Shown here in pieces: positions 1 to 7,221 of a stretch of 13,200 nucleotides of DNA (positions are counted from its first letter, which is position 1; the number at the start of each line of letters is the position of its first letter). The position numbers were made by a program, and so were the translations under genes. The notes below the pieces were generated by a model that was given only the letters and a program-made list of their open reading frames with translations, made no database searches and was not told the origin of the DNA. This DNA is from JAGLTN01 sp023135255. Lineage in GTDB: Bacteria; Planctomycetota; Phycisphaerae; Sedimentisphaerales; Anaerobacaceae. Location of the stretch: the NCBI GenBank assembly GCA_030639495.1, contig DAOWCP010000069.1, positions 1 to 13,200 on the forward strand, given 5' to 3'.

Positions 1-644
1 GCGGTACAGATATGGCGGCGAGTCAGCTTGGGCTGGCAGATGAGATAGATTATCAGAAGCAGGAACGGATTCGCGAGTTGATAAGGGATCTTGAGAATAC
101 GGTTATCAATGGCGGTCAGGTTGCGAGTGATCCACAGGGCAGCTCATCGGTTCGCAGGACAATGAAGGGTATTGTTTCGCATCTTTCAAGTAATGTTTTT
201 CGGACTGGTGACAGCGGTTTTCCTACTGGTACGGGGCTTGATGAGAGTAAGATCAATTATACTCTGAGGCAGATATGGGAGAGTAGTAACGGTAATATTG
301 ATTTGATCGTTGTTGGCGGCGCCCAGAAGAGAAGTATCAATGCGTTTTGCGGTGAGAGCAGAAGCTATGGTGCTAATGATACTACATTTACCAATATGGT
401 TAGTATTTATGAGAGCGATTTTGGTATTTGCAGGATAGTGACAAGTCGCTGGATGCCACAGGATGCAGTGCTGATGCTTGACTCGTCGCGTGTGAATGTG
501 TTGCCGATGGCGGGCAGAAGTTTTTACTTTAAGCCTTTAGCCAGTGGCGGCGACTATGAATGCGGTGAATTGATCGGCGAGTATACTGTTGAGTTGAAAA
601 ATGAGGCGGCTCATGGCTTGATTCGCGGGCTTGCTACGAGTTAG
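1..644 (+). CDS. Major capsid protein, SU10/DUF5309 family (5' end outside window)
   Basis: This is the shell-forming capsid protein of a tailed phage, related by its motifs to the phage SU10 major capsid family (DUF5309). The reading frame is open to the left edge, so the first in-frame ATG at 12 is internal. It is preceded by G-T-D codons, and family members are about 300 residues long against some 214 here, so roughly 90-100 N-terminal residues are missing. Family-like blocks in order are YQKQERIRELIRDLENTVI, a Gly-rich loop, LRQIWESSNGNIDLIVVGG, the segment VSIYESDFGICRIVTSRWM, and the C-terminal EYTVELKNEAAHGLIRGL. These match the helix that packs between subunits, the spine and the strand before the C-terminus as usually seen in this family. 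A hairpin-rich 101-nt gap follows. I recognised the family by pattern, not by a search. Confidence 0.85.
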   Translation, partial: GTDMAASQLGLADEIDYQKQERIRELIRDLENTVINGGQVASDPQGSSSVRRTMKGIVSHLSSNVFRTGDSGFPTGTGLDESKINYTLRQIWESSNGNIDLIVVGGAQKRSINAFCGESRSYGANDTTFTNMVSIYESDFGICRIVTSRWMPQDAVLMLDSSRVNVLPMAGRSFYFKPLASGGDYECGELIGEYTVELKNEAAHGLIRGLATS

Positions 645-667
645 TTTTTGATTAATGGGGGGAAGGT

Positions 668-721
668 GCAGCTTGGCTGCGGCCTGGGCTTGAGTGTCCG
701 TTTAATGCGGACACTCAAGTC
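668..721 (+). promoter_or_regulatory. Tandem hairpins downstream of the capsid gene
   Basis: Two inverted repeats lie between the capsid stop and the next gene. The first is short: GCAGC at 668-672 pairs with GCTGC at 676-680. The second is strong: 12 perfect pairs, CTTGAGTGTCCG at 689-700 with CGGACACTCAAG at 708-719, a 7-nt loop TTTAATG, and two further outer pairs (one G-U). No T-run follows, so it is not a standard intrinsic terminator. A role in mRNA processing, 3'-end protection or partial attenuation after the most abundant structural protein would fit, but that is inference. Confidence 0.6.
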
Positions 722-745
722 ATAATCTACAGAGGGGAAATTCAG

Positions 746-1402
746 ATGGTTAGTTTCTCAAATGATGTTGATATTTTGAAATATGAGCCTATGTTGTTTG
801 GCAGTCTTCATTTGCCATGGCAGGTGTTGGTTTCGGGTAACGATGGTGTTTTGAGCGGTACTACATTTACTTGCAGCGGGGCGGATTTCGAGAGTGCGGG
901 CGTTATCGCTGGTGGGGTTATTTATCTTTTGTCTGATAATGGTGACATTGACGGCGGTTACGAAATAGTATCGGTTGACTCGGAGAGTCAGTTGACGGTG
1001 TCGGTTGTCAGGGCTGATAGTGATGAGCTGGCAGTTGCTGTTGGTAACGCAGAGCAGATATCTTACCGGATAAGTACATTTCGGCCTCAGGCAGCGGAGG
1101 CGGGATTTATGCTGACGGAATATTTTGGTATCAGACCTGGGAACCCGGCGAGCGATTATAATGCTGATGATATTGTTAATCCTGATGTTTTGAAAGGGGC
1201 TGGTGTTTATGCAGTTATATCGAGTATTTATGCGATGTTAGGCAGTAAAGGCGATGGCGAAGGGTACTGGAAGAAGAGTTTGTATTATAAAAAACTTTTG
1301 GCCAAGGCTAAGCAGAGATGTCGGCTCAGTATTGATTCGGATGGTGATGGTAGTTGTGATTTTACCAGAGTTGGTGCGTCTGTAAGGTTGGTTCGTGATT
1401 AG
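746..1402 (+). CDS. Head-tail adaptor/head completion-like phage protein
   Basis: This 218-residue protein directly follows the capsid gene, the usual place for head-tail connector proteins. The start is the ATG preceded by AGAGGGG at 731-737. The N-terminal half (about 30-110) is β-rich with a repeated Gly/Asp pattern and reads like a small barrel. The C-terminal half is helical, with a segment around GVYAVISSIYAMLG, then a basic helix YYKKLLAKAKQRC, ending in an acidic Asp/Gly stretch DSDGDGSCD at about 197-205. A helical bundle with such a C-terminal tail is common in gp6-like adaptors. The acidic stretch could bind a cation, although it is not a full EF-hand. The exact family is not recognised; function rests on position and general layout. 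Confidence 0.6.
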   Translation: MVSFSNDVDILKYEPMLFGSLHLPWQVLVSGNDGVLSGTTFTCSGADFESAGVIAGGVIYLLSDNGDIDGGYEIVSVDSESQLTVSVVRADSDELAVAVGNAEQISYRISTFRPQAAEAGFMLTEYFGIRPGNPASDYNADDIVNPDVLKGAGVYAVISSIYAMLGSKGDGEGYWKKSLYYKKLLAKAKQRCRLSIDSDGDGSCDFTRVGASVRLVRD

Positions 1403-1506
1403 TATACACCCTTGAGGGTGATAAATGTACGCGAATAAATCGGTAGCTTGTTATTTTAAGTTATTTGCCCGCGGATAAACGGGGGAATTCAATTGGGGCA
1501 ATATAT
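1403..1506 (+). repeat. Phage-operon intergenic repeat, copy A
   Basis: This copy starts right after the stop codon. It holds three small stem-loops: CACCC/GGGTG (1407-1420); TAGCTT/AAGTTA (1444-1449 with 1458-1463, one G-U pair); and CCCG/CGGG around CGGATAAA (from 1468). It ends in ATTCAATTGGGG followed by an A/T-rich stretch. Copies B (1894-1992) and C (2771-2836) share the same order of blocks; C lacks the middle 40 nt. A TTG inside this copy (1465) could extend the next gene but lies within the repeat, so it is not the real start. Confidence 0.8.
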
Positions 1507-1521
1507 AAAGGTGCGATTGAG

Positions 1522-1893
1522 ATGAGAGCGACGTTAGATGGGTATGATATTTTTGCCGGGCTTGATTTTAAAATTCAGGTTGGGGCTTTGCGAAGAGACA
1601 GTATTGAGAAAAGTGTCTGCGGGCTTGACGGTGTTGTCAGTATAGACCTTGGCAGTCGGGGCAGGGTGATAAAGCAGAAGGGAATATTGAATGCAGTTAG
1701 TCATAAGGATATGCAGCGCAAGATAGATGCGATCAATGTTTTTATTGATGGGTGCAGTCATAAGCTGGTGACGGATAAGGGCGATGTGTTTGATAATTTG
1801 AGGATGGATTCTTTTAAGGTTTGTGGTGAACGAGTCAGCGGATGTGAGGTCTGCTGTGATTATGAGATAGTTTATAATCAGCTGGCGGTTTAG
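1522..1893 (+). CDS. Small phage tail-associated protein of unknown function
   Basis: This 123-residue protein starts at the ATG at 1522, which has AAAGGTG 8 nt upstream. A TTG at 1465 would add 19 residues but sits inside intergenic repeat copy A, so I rejected it. The visible pattern is an opening DGYDIFAGLDFKIQ, then GVVSIDLGSRGRVIKQKGIL, a helix SHKDMQRKIDAINVFID, and a closing CCDYEIVYNQL. Such an all-β layout with one helix and a 'YEIVY' ending is often seen in small tail completion, tail tube or distal tail proteins. It has five cysteines, three of them close together near the C-terminus. It lies between two copies of the intergenic repeat, so it may be an individually exchangeable unit. 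I do not recognise the family with certainty. Confidence 0.55.
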   Translation: MRATLDGYDIFAGLDFKIQVGALRRDSIEKSVCGLDGVVSIDLGSRGRVIKQKGILNAVSHKDMQRKIDAINVFIDGCSHKLVTDKGDVFDNLRMDSFKVCGERVSGCEVCCDYEIVYNQLAV

Positions 1894-1992
1894 TACCCTT
1901 TAGGGTAGTAAATATTTGCGAGTAAGGTTGTAACTTGTTGTTCTGAAGTTATTTGTCCGCGTATAACCTTTTGAACTTAATTGGGAACATTA
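1894..1992 (+). repeat. Phage-operon intergenic repeat, copy B
   Basis: This copy begins immediately after the TAG stop. Its first stem is TACCC/GGGTA (1894-1907). Its second stem is TAACTT/AAGTTA (1931-1936 with 1946-1951), where copy A has TAGCTT/AAGTTA, so pairing is kept although the base changed. The third stem is lost (GTCCGCGTATAACC), but the 3' block AATTGGGAAC is kept. It matches copy A closely over CTTGTT..TT.T.AAGTTATTTG. Confidence 0.75.
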
Positions 1993-1996
1993 TGAG

Positions 1997-2770
1997 ATGA
2001 AACTTATCAGTGATGGGATTGACAATGTGAGGGTTTTTGAGCTGCCTTTTGGAAGCAGGTCAGACGGCAGCGGCCAGGCTGTGCCGGGGGTTACGCTGGT
2101 AAGGTGGCGGTCGGGTTGGGAAGATAAACTTTATCATGTGTATGTTAACGGCAAGTTTGCAGGAGCTACGGTAGAGCCCAGGCAACGTCAGATGATGGTG
2201 CATGTGTGTTGCAGTTTTGAAAGCGCGGTTCGAATAGATGTTTTTGCTGTTGATAAAATTTATGGCCATCTGGATTTGAGTGGTGAGCTGGATATTTGTC
2301 AGCAGGGAAGCGGCAGAGTTAAGATCAAAATTCTTCGTAATCAGAATTTGCCCGTAGGGTCAACGATACAGATTTACAATAATGGGGGCAGCGGAGAGAT
2401 TGATTACGATGAGCCTGTTAGTAAGGGAGTTATAAAAGTCTGGGATAAATGGCAGGATAAAGGCGGGCTTGGGCTTGGCAAGTTTGGGCTGGGTGATTTT
2501 GGATTTGAAGCTTCTGCGTCGATCGGATTTGGCAGGGGTAGTTTCGGTTTGGGTGAATATGGGATCGAGGCGGAATTGCTTGAGTGGATAAGTGAACCTA
2601 TGGCAGCGGGAGTTTATAAGTTTGCTGCGGTGATTACCGACGGCGATGGTAACAGCAGTGTAAGTGAGACAGAGGAGATAACGGTTATTCCTTCAGCTAA
2701 GCCGGCAGAGAGGTTGAGTGTTTCTTCGTTTGATAGTGTGACTAAAAAATTAATTTTGAAACTTTACTGA
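1997..2770 (+). CDS. Phage Fn3-like structural protein with Gly/Leu/Phe insert
   Basis: This 257-residue protein has an N-terminal β domain (1-100, with WEDKLYHVYVNGKFAG) and a fibronectin-III-like domain from about 105. That domain starts SGRVKIKILRN, continues IQIYNNGGSGEIDYDEPVS and closes AGVYKFAAVITDGDGNSS. Between the two halves (about 156-192) sits a low-complexity insert of two similar units, GLGKFGLGDFGFEA and GFGRGSFGLGEYGIEA. The gene at 4671-5360 has the same Fn3-like domain (IYGDNGTGQIDYQQSIS) without the insert, so the two are paralogous in part. Fn3-like domains of phage virions usually serve weak surface binding or tail decoration. The start is the ATG at 1997, preceded only by a weak GGGA about 10 nt upstream. 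Repeat copies B and C flank the gene. Confidence 0.65.
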   Translation: MKLISDGIDNVRVFELPFGSRSDGSGQAVPGVTLVRWRSGWEDKLYHVYVNGKFAGATVEPRQRQMMVHVCCSFESAVRIDVFAVDKIYGHLDLSGELDICQQGSGRVKIKILRNQNLPVGSTIQIYNNGGSGEIDYDEPVSKGVIKVWDKWQDKGGLGLGKFGLGDFGFEASASIGFGRGSFGLGEYGIEAELLEWISEPMAAGVYKFAAVITDGDGNSSVSETEEITVIPSAKPAERLSVSSFDSVTKKLILKLY

Positions 2771-2836
2771 TTTATACCCTTGAAGGGTAAGAAATTTCCG
2801 CGGATAAACGGGAAAATTCAATTGGGATCAGTATAA
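2771..2836 (+). repeat. Phage-operon intergenic repeat, copy C (short form)
   Basis: The shortest of the three copies, starting right after the TGA stop. The first stem is TACCCTT/AAGGGTA (2775-2789). The block TAAGAAATTTCCGCGGATAA then joins directly to the 3' part, ACGGGAAAATTCAATTGGGA, so the middle 40 nt with the second stem is missing relative to copies A and B. GAGGAG for the next gene follows the repeat. Confidence 0.75.
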
Positions 2837-2853
2837 TAGTGAGGAGAAAAATC

Positions 2854-3642
2854 ATGGCGGAAGTTTATCCATCTGATAATAGTTTATTGAATATGCAATC
2901 TGATAGTGATACGGGGGTTGAATTTATAGCTACGGGGCAGTCGCCTTATTACATGCAGTTTCGTAAGCTTTTGCACAGGCTTATTACGGCGACTAAACGT
3001 GCGAATGAATTGCGTGTGTATGATGAGGGGGGATTAAATATCGGGGTTAAGAGCGGCAGCTTTTGGTTTAAAACAGATTTGATTGAGTATGGCGGTTCTT
3101 CGGGTAATGAACTGGCAGATAACAAGGATGATATTTATATTTATCTTGATAAAGAGGGTAATCTTGTAATGGATGAGTATGGTGCTTTTCCTGGTATGGA
3201 TACGACTGCTCGTATCAGCCTTGCGATAGTAAAAACATCGGGCGGTGACATCGAATCGATAGCCGATTGCAGGGGTGGATTTAATTTTGTTATTCCGCAT
3301 ATCAGTGAGGGTGACAGGAAAGTTGTCGAAGAGTGTAATTCCAGTTGCAGTTTAGATTCGGTTCAGTCGGGAAGTGTAATAGGTAATGATGGGGCTGGTT
3401 CGACAGCAACTTTTACATTGCCGGTAGATGCGCCTGAGGGTGTTATCTTTTATTTTATAGTGCTGGAAAACCAGGAGTTTCGGATTGACCCTGGTGAGGC
3501 GGCCATTGTGTCTGACTGCGGACAGACTGCTGGTAAATATAAATATTCAAATGTTGTGGGGAGCGGCTTGACGGTTGTTTCTGCTCCGAGTGGTAACTGG
3601 TTAGCTATCAATAAAACCGGTACGTGGAGTGAAGAGGCTTGA
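2854..3642 (+). CDS. Phage tail fibre/appendage-like protein
   Basis: This 262-residue protein starts at the ATG at 2854, with GAGGAG at 2841-2846. A GTG at 2839 is too close to that Shine-Dalgarno to be used. The N-terminal part (about 25-145) includes YYMQFRKLLHRLITATK, a β region with GLNIGVKSGSFWFK and DIYIYLDKEGNLVMDEYG, then TARISLAIVKTSGGDIESI, a pattern common in baseplate or fibre attachment proteins. The C-terminal part (about 180-262) is a separate β domain with STATFTLPVDAPEGVIFYFIV, FRIDPGEAA and a terminal WLAINKTGTWSEEA. That ending is typical of the tip domain of phage fibres and spikes. It probably acts outside the particle in host contact or decoration. Neighbouring genes also encode β-rich surface proteins. 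Confidence 0.65.
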   Translation: MAEVYPSDNSLLNMQSDSDTGVEFIATGQSPYYMQFRKLLHRLITATKRANELRVYDEGGLNIGVKSGSFWFKTDLIEYGGSSGNELADNKDDIYIYLDKEGNLVMDEYGAFPGMDTTARISLAIVKTSGGDIESIADCRGGFNFVIPHISEGDRKVVEECNSSCSLDSVQSGSVIGNDGAGSTATFTLPVDAPEGVIFYFIVLENQEFRIDPGEAAIVSDCGQTAGKYKYSNVVGSGLTVVSAPSGNWLAINKTGTWSEEA

Positions 3643-3685
3643 TTATAGGTTGGGTTGTTTTGGTTTTTAATTTGGAGCGATAGTT

Positions 3686-4180
3686 ATGAGTAATCTGGTG
3701 CAGGATGGGAGTTTTAGTTTGTCGATAGGTTCGACACCCTGGGAAAATCTGGCTCAATATCCTGATCAGAGCAGGTGGACATTGCTTTCAGGTAAGGGAT
3801 GTTATAACCCTGATTATGTAAATAATGATACCGATGTTTTGTGGCAAAGTATTTCAATAGTATCTGGTAAGAGCTACAGGGTTAGTTTTGATATTTCCGG
3901 CGCGTGGCAATATGATGGCGGGCCTAATGTGGGAGATTACAGCGGAGGTTTTGATGTCAAGTTGGGTGGTGTTTTGGTTGGGCAGGTCTTTGCTGACGGT
4001 AACTACAATTATGATGTTGTTGCCGGAGCTGACGGTAAGATAAGCATAGAGGGGTTTCGTATGTATGAAGATAGTTCTTCACTTAATTTGTTTATTGATA
4101 ATATTGAGGTTTTGGGGCTTGGTACGAATTTGAAAGGGTCCTTGACGGGGTCTATTTTGATTGGGAAAGGGTTAGTGTAA
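3686..4180 (+). CDS. Carbohydrate-binding-like jelly-roll phage protein
   Basis: This 164-residue all-β protein starts at an ATG with TTGGAG upstream (3672-3677). It opens with NLVQDGSFSLSIGSTPWENL and continues with W-x-L-L-S-G, then SISIVSGKSYRVSFDISG, a Gly-rich loop, and FIDNIEVLG near the C-terminus. This order (an N-terminal 'NL..dGsF' strand, a 'sGksYrvsFdis' strand and a closing 'idnIevl' strand) is the hallmark of galactose-binding-like/CBM4-type jelly rolls, which bind sugars. In a phage operon it most likely sits on a fibre or baseplate and touches host surface glycans. No signal peptide is seen, which fits a virion part. Its TAA stop shares one base with the ATG of the next gene, so the two are probably translationally coupled. 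Confidence 0.65.
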   Translation: MSNLVQDGSFSLSIGSTPWENLAQYPDQSRWTLLSGKGCYNPDYVNNDTDVLWQSISIVSGKSYRVSFDISGAWQYDGGPNVGDYSGGFDVKLGGVLVGQVFADGNYNYDVVAGADGKISIEGFRMYEDSSSLNLFIDNIEVLGLGTNLKGSLTGSILIGKGLV

Positions 4181-4671
4181 TGGGGCCATATCTTGGAGAT
4201 TATGAGAAAGAGGCGGTAGTTTATTTTTGTTGGGACAGCAATGATAAAGATGGGGCGAGCATTACGCGAGCTACCAATGGGACTATCAAGGTTTATAAAA
4301 ATAACTTTATTGTCGAGTGTTCCAACGGTATTACTGATATCGAAGATATTGACGGTTTGACAGGGGTGCATAGTTGTAAAATAGATCTTTCCTGGGATGC
4401 TTTTTATGCTGCGGGGTTTGATTATTCGGTTGTGCTGGTTGGGGCGGTGGTTGACGGTGAGACTGTTAATGCTGTGCTGGCGAGTTTTTCTGTTGAGAAC
4501 AGATTTTCAAGCAATGATAAAATCAAAAAGGCAGTTAAATTGCTGGTTAATAAGGCAGTGCAGGAAAAGAACAGCGGTCAGATAAAATATTACGATGACG
4601 ATGGAGTGACTGTTTTGCTTACGCATACGCCTGACGAGCAGGAGTTGACAATTACGAGGAATCCGAGCTGA
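4180..4671 (+). CDS. Conserved phage β-sandwich protein, function unknown
   Basis: This 163-residue protein starts at the ATG overlapping the previous stop by one base, and its own TGA overlaps the next ATG by one base. It is thus the middle of a coupled three-gene set. The first 110 residues carry a pattern I have seen in many phage structural operons: an N-terminal YLGDYEKEAVVYFCWDSND, then DGASITRATNGTIKVYK, TGVHSCKIDLS, FDYSVVLVGAVVDGE, and ASFSVENRF. It reads like a BppU-type N-terminal baseplate-attachment domain. The C-terminal stretch ALKLLVNK-like helix followed by GQIKYYDDDGVTVLLTHT is also common there and may form the trimerising end. A role joining an adhesin to the baseplate is inferred; no enzymatic motif is seen. 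Confidence 0.6.
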   Translation: MGPYLGDYEKEAVVYFCWDSNDKDGASITRATNGTIKVYKNNFIVECSNGITDIEDIDGLTGVHSCKIDLSWDAFYAAGFDYSVVLVGAVVDGETVNAVLASFSVENRFSSNDKIKKAVKLLVNKAVQEKNSGQIKYYDDDGVTVLLTHTPDEQELTITRNPS

Positions 4672-5360
4672 TGGAATGTTTATGGTATAGAGAGGCTTTG
4701 TTTAACGGCTTCGGTGGTAATGGGTTTAAGCTTGGGACCGTTTTGACTGGTGGATGGTTCTGGGTCAGAGTTGAGGGGTGCAGTCTTCTTTATCGAGGCG
4801 GGGCTGTGGCGGATATTGATTTTAATAATATTCTGGCGGTTTATGAGTTGGGAGCTGAGGAGGTTGAGGTTCCTGACTATATTGATTATTGGGGCGGTGA
4901 CAGGTATGTTTATAATGTTCGCAGGGCTGATGGTAGCGGGCGGTGTGACTGGAGTTTGAAGGCATCGGTCGTTGTTGAGCTGGATTCCTTTAGTCGGTTA
5001 GTCGAGGGCAGATGCAATAGCGTGTTTGAAATTTGTGCCGATCAGGTAAGTGGATGCAGAGTTGAGCTTATGTGGAGCTATTTTTCATGGCAACAGGGTG
5101 CGGGGCCGATTAGTTTCAGGATATATGGTGACAACGGGACGGGGCAGATAGATTACCAACAGTCTATAAGTGAAGTTAGTTATGACGGCAGGAGATTTTA
5201 TAATTATTGCACAGATGGGCTGGATGGCGGCAGGTATCAATTTGAGGTCAGGGCGGTTAATAGTGATATGATGGAAAATGATGGTTTTGCCAGAGCACAA
5301 GTGCAAGTGCGGACAGAAGAGCCAGCGTGTTTAGAGATCATTGGTGTTGAGCAATTGTAA
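4671..5360 (+). CDS. Phage Fn3-like structural protein, paralogue of the 1997-2770 product
   Basis: This 229-residue protein is coupled to the upstream gene by an ATGA-type overlap. The N-terminal part contains FNGFGGNGFKLGTVLTGG and a β domain with LLYRGGAVADIDFNNILAVYE, then VPDYIDYWGGDRYVYNVRR. The C-terminal 110 residues form an Fn3-like domain: SGCRVELMWSYFSW, ISFRIYGDNGTGQIDYQQSI and GGRYQFEVRAVNS. The same strands occur in the product of 1997-2770, where a Gly-rich block is inserted between them. The domain probably lies on the tail or baseplate surface. Nine cysteines or so is high for a virion protein. The next gene starts 17 nt downstream behind a G-rich leader. Confidence 0.65.
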   Translation: MECLWYREALFNGFGGNGFKLGTVLTGGWFWVRVEGCSLLYRGGAVADIDFNNILAVYELGAEEVEVPDYIDYWGGDRYVYNVRRADGSGRCDWSLKASVVVELDSFSRLVEGRCNSVFEICADQVSGCRVELMWSYFSWQQGAGPISFRIYGDNGTGQIDYQQSISEVSYDGRRFYNYCTDGLDGGRYQFEVRAVNSDMMENDGFARAQVQVRTEEPACLEIIGVEQL

Positions 5361-5377
5361 GAGAGGGTTGGGGTGGT

Positions 5378-7198
5378 ATGTCTAACAGGATAGATTTTTT
5401 TCAGTCAGATTGCGATGAGCTTGCATTGGCGGCGGTTGGATTTTCGGTTTTTGTTGACGGTGTTTTGTGCAGCTCACTTGAGCTTAGCGAGGTAGTGCGA
5501 AATGATTGGAGTGATTTTGGCTGGGCTAAGCTGATTTATAATAGCGGGGCGAATGAAGAAGTGGATATATCTGCTGCGGAGGATAAATATTCGCCGGGCA
5601 GGGAGATTGTAGTTCGCCAAAATTATAATGGTGATTTTGCTGGTTCCGGTGTGTGCAGTTTCGTTATTTTTGCCGGTCAGATCGAAGAGTGCAAAAGAAC
5701 TTTTGGTGATAAGGGGGAAGTTTTAGAGATCAAGGCCAGGGATTTTAGTGCTAAGATGGAACGTGTGAATATTTATGGAAGGCGTATTAAGCGCGGAGAA
5801 GAAGATGTTTTTTTGCGCGGGCTTAATACTGTTTTTAATGCTGATGGTTTAGGTGATGCTGCAGAAGATACAGTCAGGCTCGGCGGCAGAGATGTCAGAT
5901 TGTTTTCGGGTGATTTTGGTGAAACAAAAAGCTGGAGCGGCGCTGAGATAATTATTTATTTATTAAATGAGTATGTTTGCAGTGGAGATCTGGTAGTGCC
6001 TGAAGTTGAAGAGCTTGAAGAATTAACAGATGGACAGGTGCTGCGTAATTTCAATGTTGCGGGGATGAGTTTGCTGACGGCTTTGAAGAAGTGCTGTGAA
6101 TATACGGGGCTGAAGTTTAAGTTTGTTGCGGTTTTGATCGGCAGTGAAGTAAAGCAGGCGATAGTTTTTTATGATGGCAGAGTTGGCAGGAGTGTTGAGC
6201 TTAATTTGCAAAGGGCTGGTGAGCGGATAAGTATTTCGAAAACTAATATATGTAAATATAAGAGTAATGGTGATTTTGGGCATATCACTAATCGCTATAT
6301 TGGGCAGGGGGCTTTTAAAGTTTTTGAGGCGACGTTCGATCTGGTAAAGGGCTGGGACAGCAGTCTGGAAGATAGTGACAGTGAGAAATTTTGCCGAAGT
6401 GACGGTCAGTTTTATACGGTTTGTGATGTTTGGCGTAAGTGGTGTTTGAATGAATCGGGCAGGTATAGTTTGAGCCCGTATGATCGTGGTGAGGTATTTG
6501 ATTTTTCGGGTATTTTTGAAACGAGTAATTATCAGCGTAAGGGCAGAAGGTTTTTGCCCGCGCTGACGAGTTATAGTGGTGGGCAGTCTTTGGGGTATTT
6601 TCTTGAGGTGTCGTTTGATGATGGTTCGAGCTGGCAGCAGTATGGTGAGGATTTTGATGTTTTAAATGATCAGTGCGGAGTTTGGCTCAGCAGCGGCAGT
6701 CTTAGTGAGGATTTGCTGACTGCGGCATTGGAGGATGATCTGAAATTCAGAATTACGGCTTCGGTTGTTAGTGACGAGAGGCTTAGTTGTGAGATCGCTG
6801 ACGGGGCGGTTTGTTCGACGGCGGAGGTTGTAGATGATATCGTTCGACTCGACAGTCAGTTCAGGTTTCGCAAGGTGTCTCGCTTTAGCAGGTTTTCCGG
6901 TGACGGAGGCGCTGAGATGGGAAGCGATGAGGTGGATGATACGGTTTGGCTTTATGAATTTTTGCGTAAACGAGCGAGACAGAGGATGAGCGTTATCGAG
7001 ACGATTGATGTTGAGACGAGCTATTTGAATTATGGTTTTGAGGTTGGTGACATGGTTGTTAGCAGGGGCAAGAGCAGGGATGTTTTTAGTTGTCGAAGTG
7101 ACAGTGACAGCGTCAGCAGTGTCAGGCGGGTTTGTATGGATTTTAAAAATCAGTGTACGAAGCTTACAATAGTAAGGCAAAAGAGAGTTGAGCTTTGA
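5378..7198 (+). CDS. Large phage tail hub/baseplate-like protein
   Basis: At 606 residues this is the largest phage gene in the window. The N-terminal 130 residues read like the hub fold of gpD/gp27-like proteins: FSVFVDGVLCSSLELSEVV, a strand pair before SPGREIVVRQN, then VIFAGQIEECKR and GEVLEIKARDFSAKMERV. In gpD-like hubs such elements build the ring that closes the tail. The middle holds WSGAEIIIYLLNEY, LKKCCEYTGLKFKF and conserved-looking KVFEATFDLVKGWDSSLE, with VWRKWCLNESG and SLGYFLEVSFDDGSSW later. The C-terminus (about 525-606) has FLRKRARQRMSVIETIDVE, GFEVGDMVVSRG and a closing strand, again hub-like. Seventeen cysteines (about 2.8%) is unusual. It is followed by a membrane protein and a lipoprotein. 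Hub function is an inference from fold pattern and position; a catalytic site was not seen. Confidence 0.6.
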   Translation: MSNRIDFFQSDCDELALAAVGFSVFVDGVLCSSLELSEVVRNDWSDFGWAKLIYNSGANEEVDISAAEDKYSPGREIVVRQNYNGDFAGSGVCSFVIFAGQIEECKRTFGDKGEVLEIKARDFSAKMERVNIYGRRIKRGEEDVFLRGLNTVFNADGLGDAAEDTVRLGGRDVRLFSGDFGETKSWSGAEIIIYLLNEYVCSGDLVVPEVEELEELTDGQVLRNFNVAGMSLLTALKKCCEYTGLKFKFVAVLIGSEVKQAIVFYDGRVGRSVELNLQRAGERISISKTNICKYKSNGDFGHITNRYIGQGAFKVFEATFDLVKGWDSSLEDSDSEKFCRSDGQFYTVCDVWRKWCLNESGRYSLSPYDRGEVFDFSGIFETSNYQRKGRRFLPALTSYSGGQSLGYFLEVSFDDGSSWQQYGEDFDVLNDQCGVWLSSGSLSEDLLTAALEDDLKFRITASVVSDERLSCEIADGAVCSTAEVVDDIVRLDSQFRFRKVSRFSRFSGDGGAEMGSDEVDDTVWLYEFLRKRARQRMSVIETIDVETSYLNYGFEVGDMVVSRGKSRDVFSCRSDSDSVSSVRRVCMDFKNQCTKLTIVRQKRVEL

Positions 7199-7221
7199 TA
7201 GATTTTGCGTGAGGGGGGATT

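Noticed and set aside
1465..1521. TTG start extending the 123-residue phage protein by 19 residues
   Set aside because: It lies inside the intergenic repeat shared with two other gaps, whereas the ATG at 1522 has its own Shine-Dalgarno.
6662..7180. Long antisense open frame (172 codons) inside the hub-like gene
   Set aside because: It results from the G/T bias of the + strand, is Thr/Asn/Ile-rich, and has no ribosome binding site or recognisable domain.
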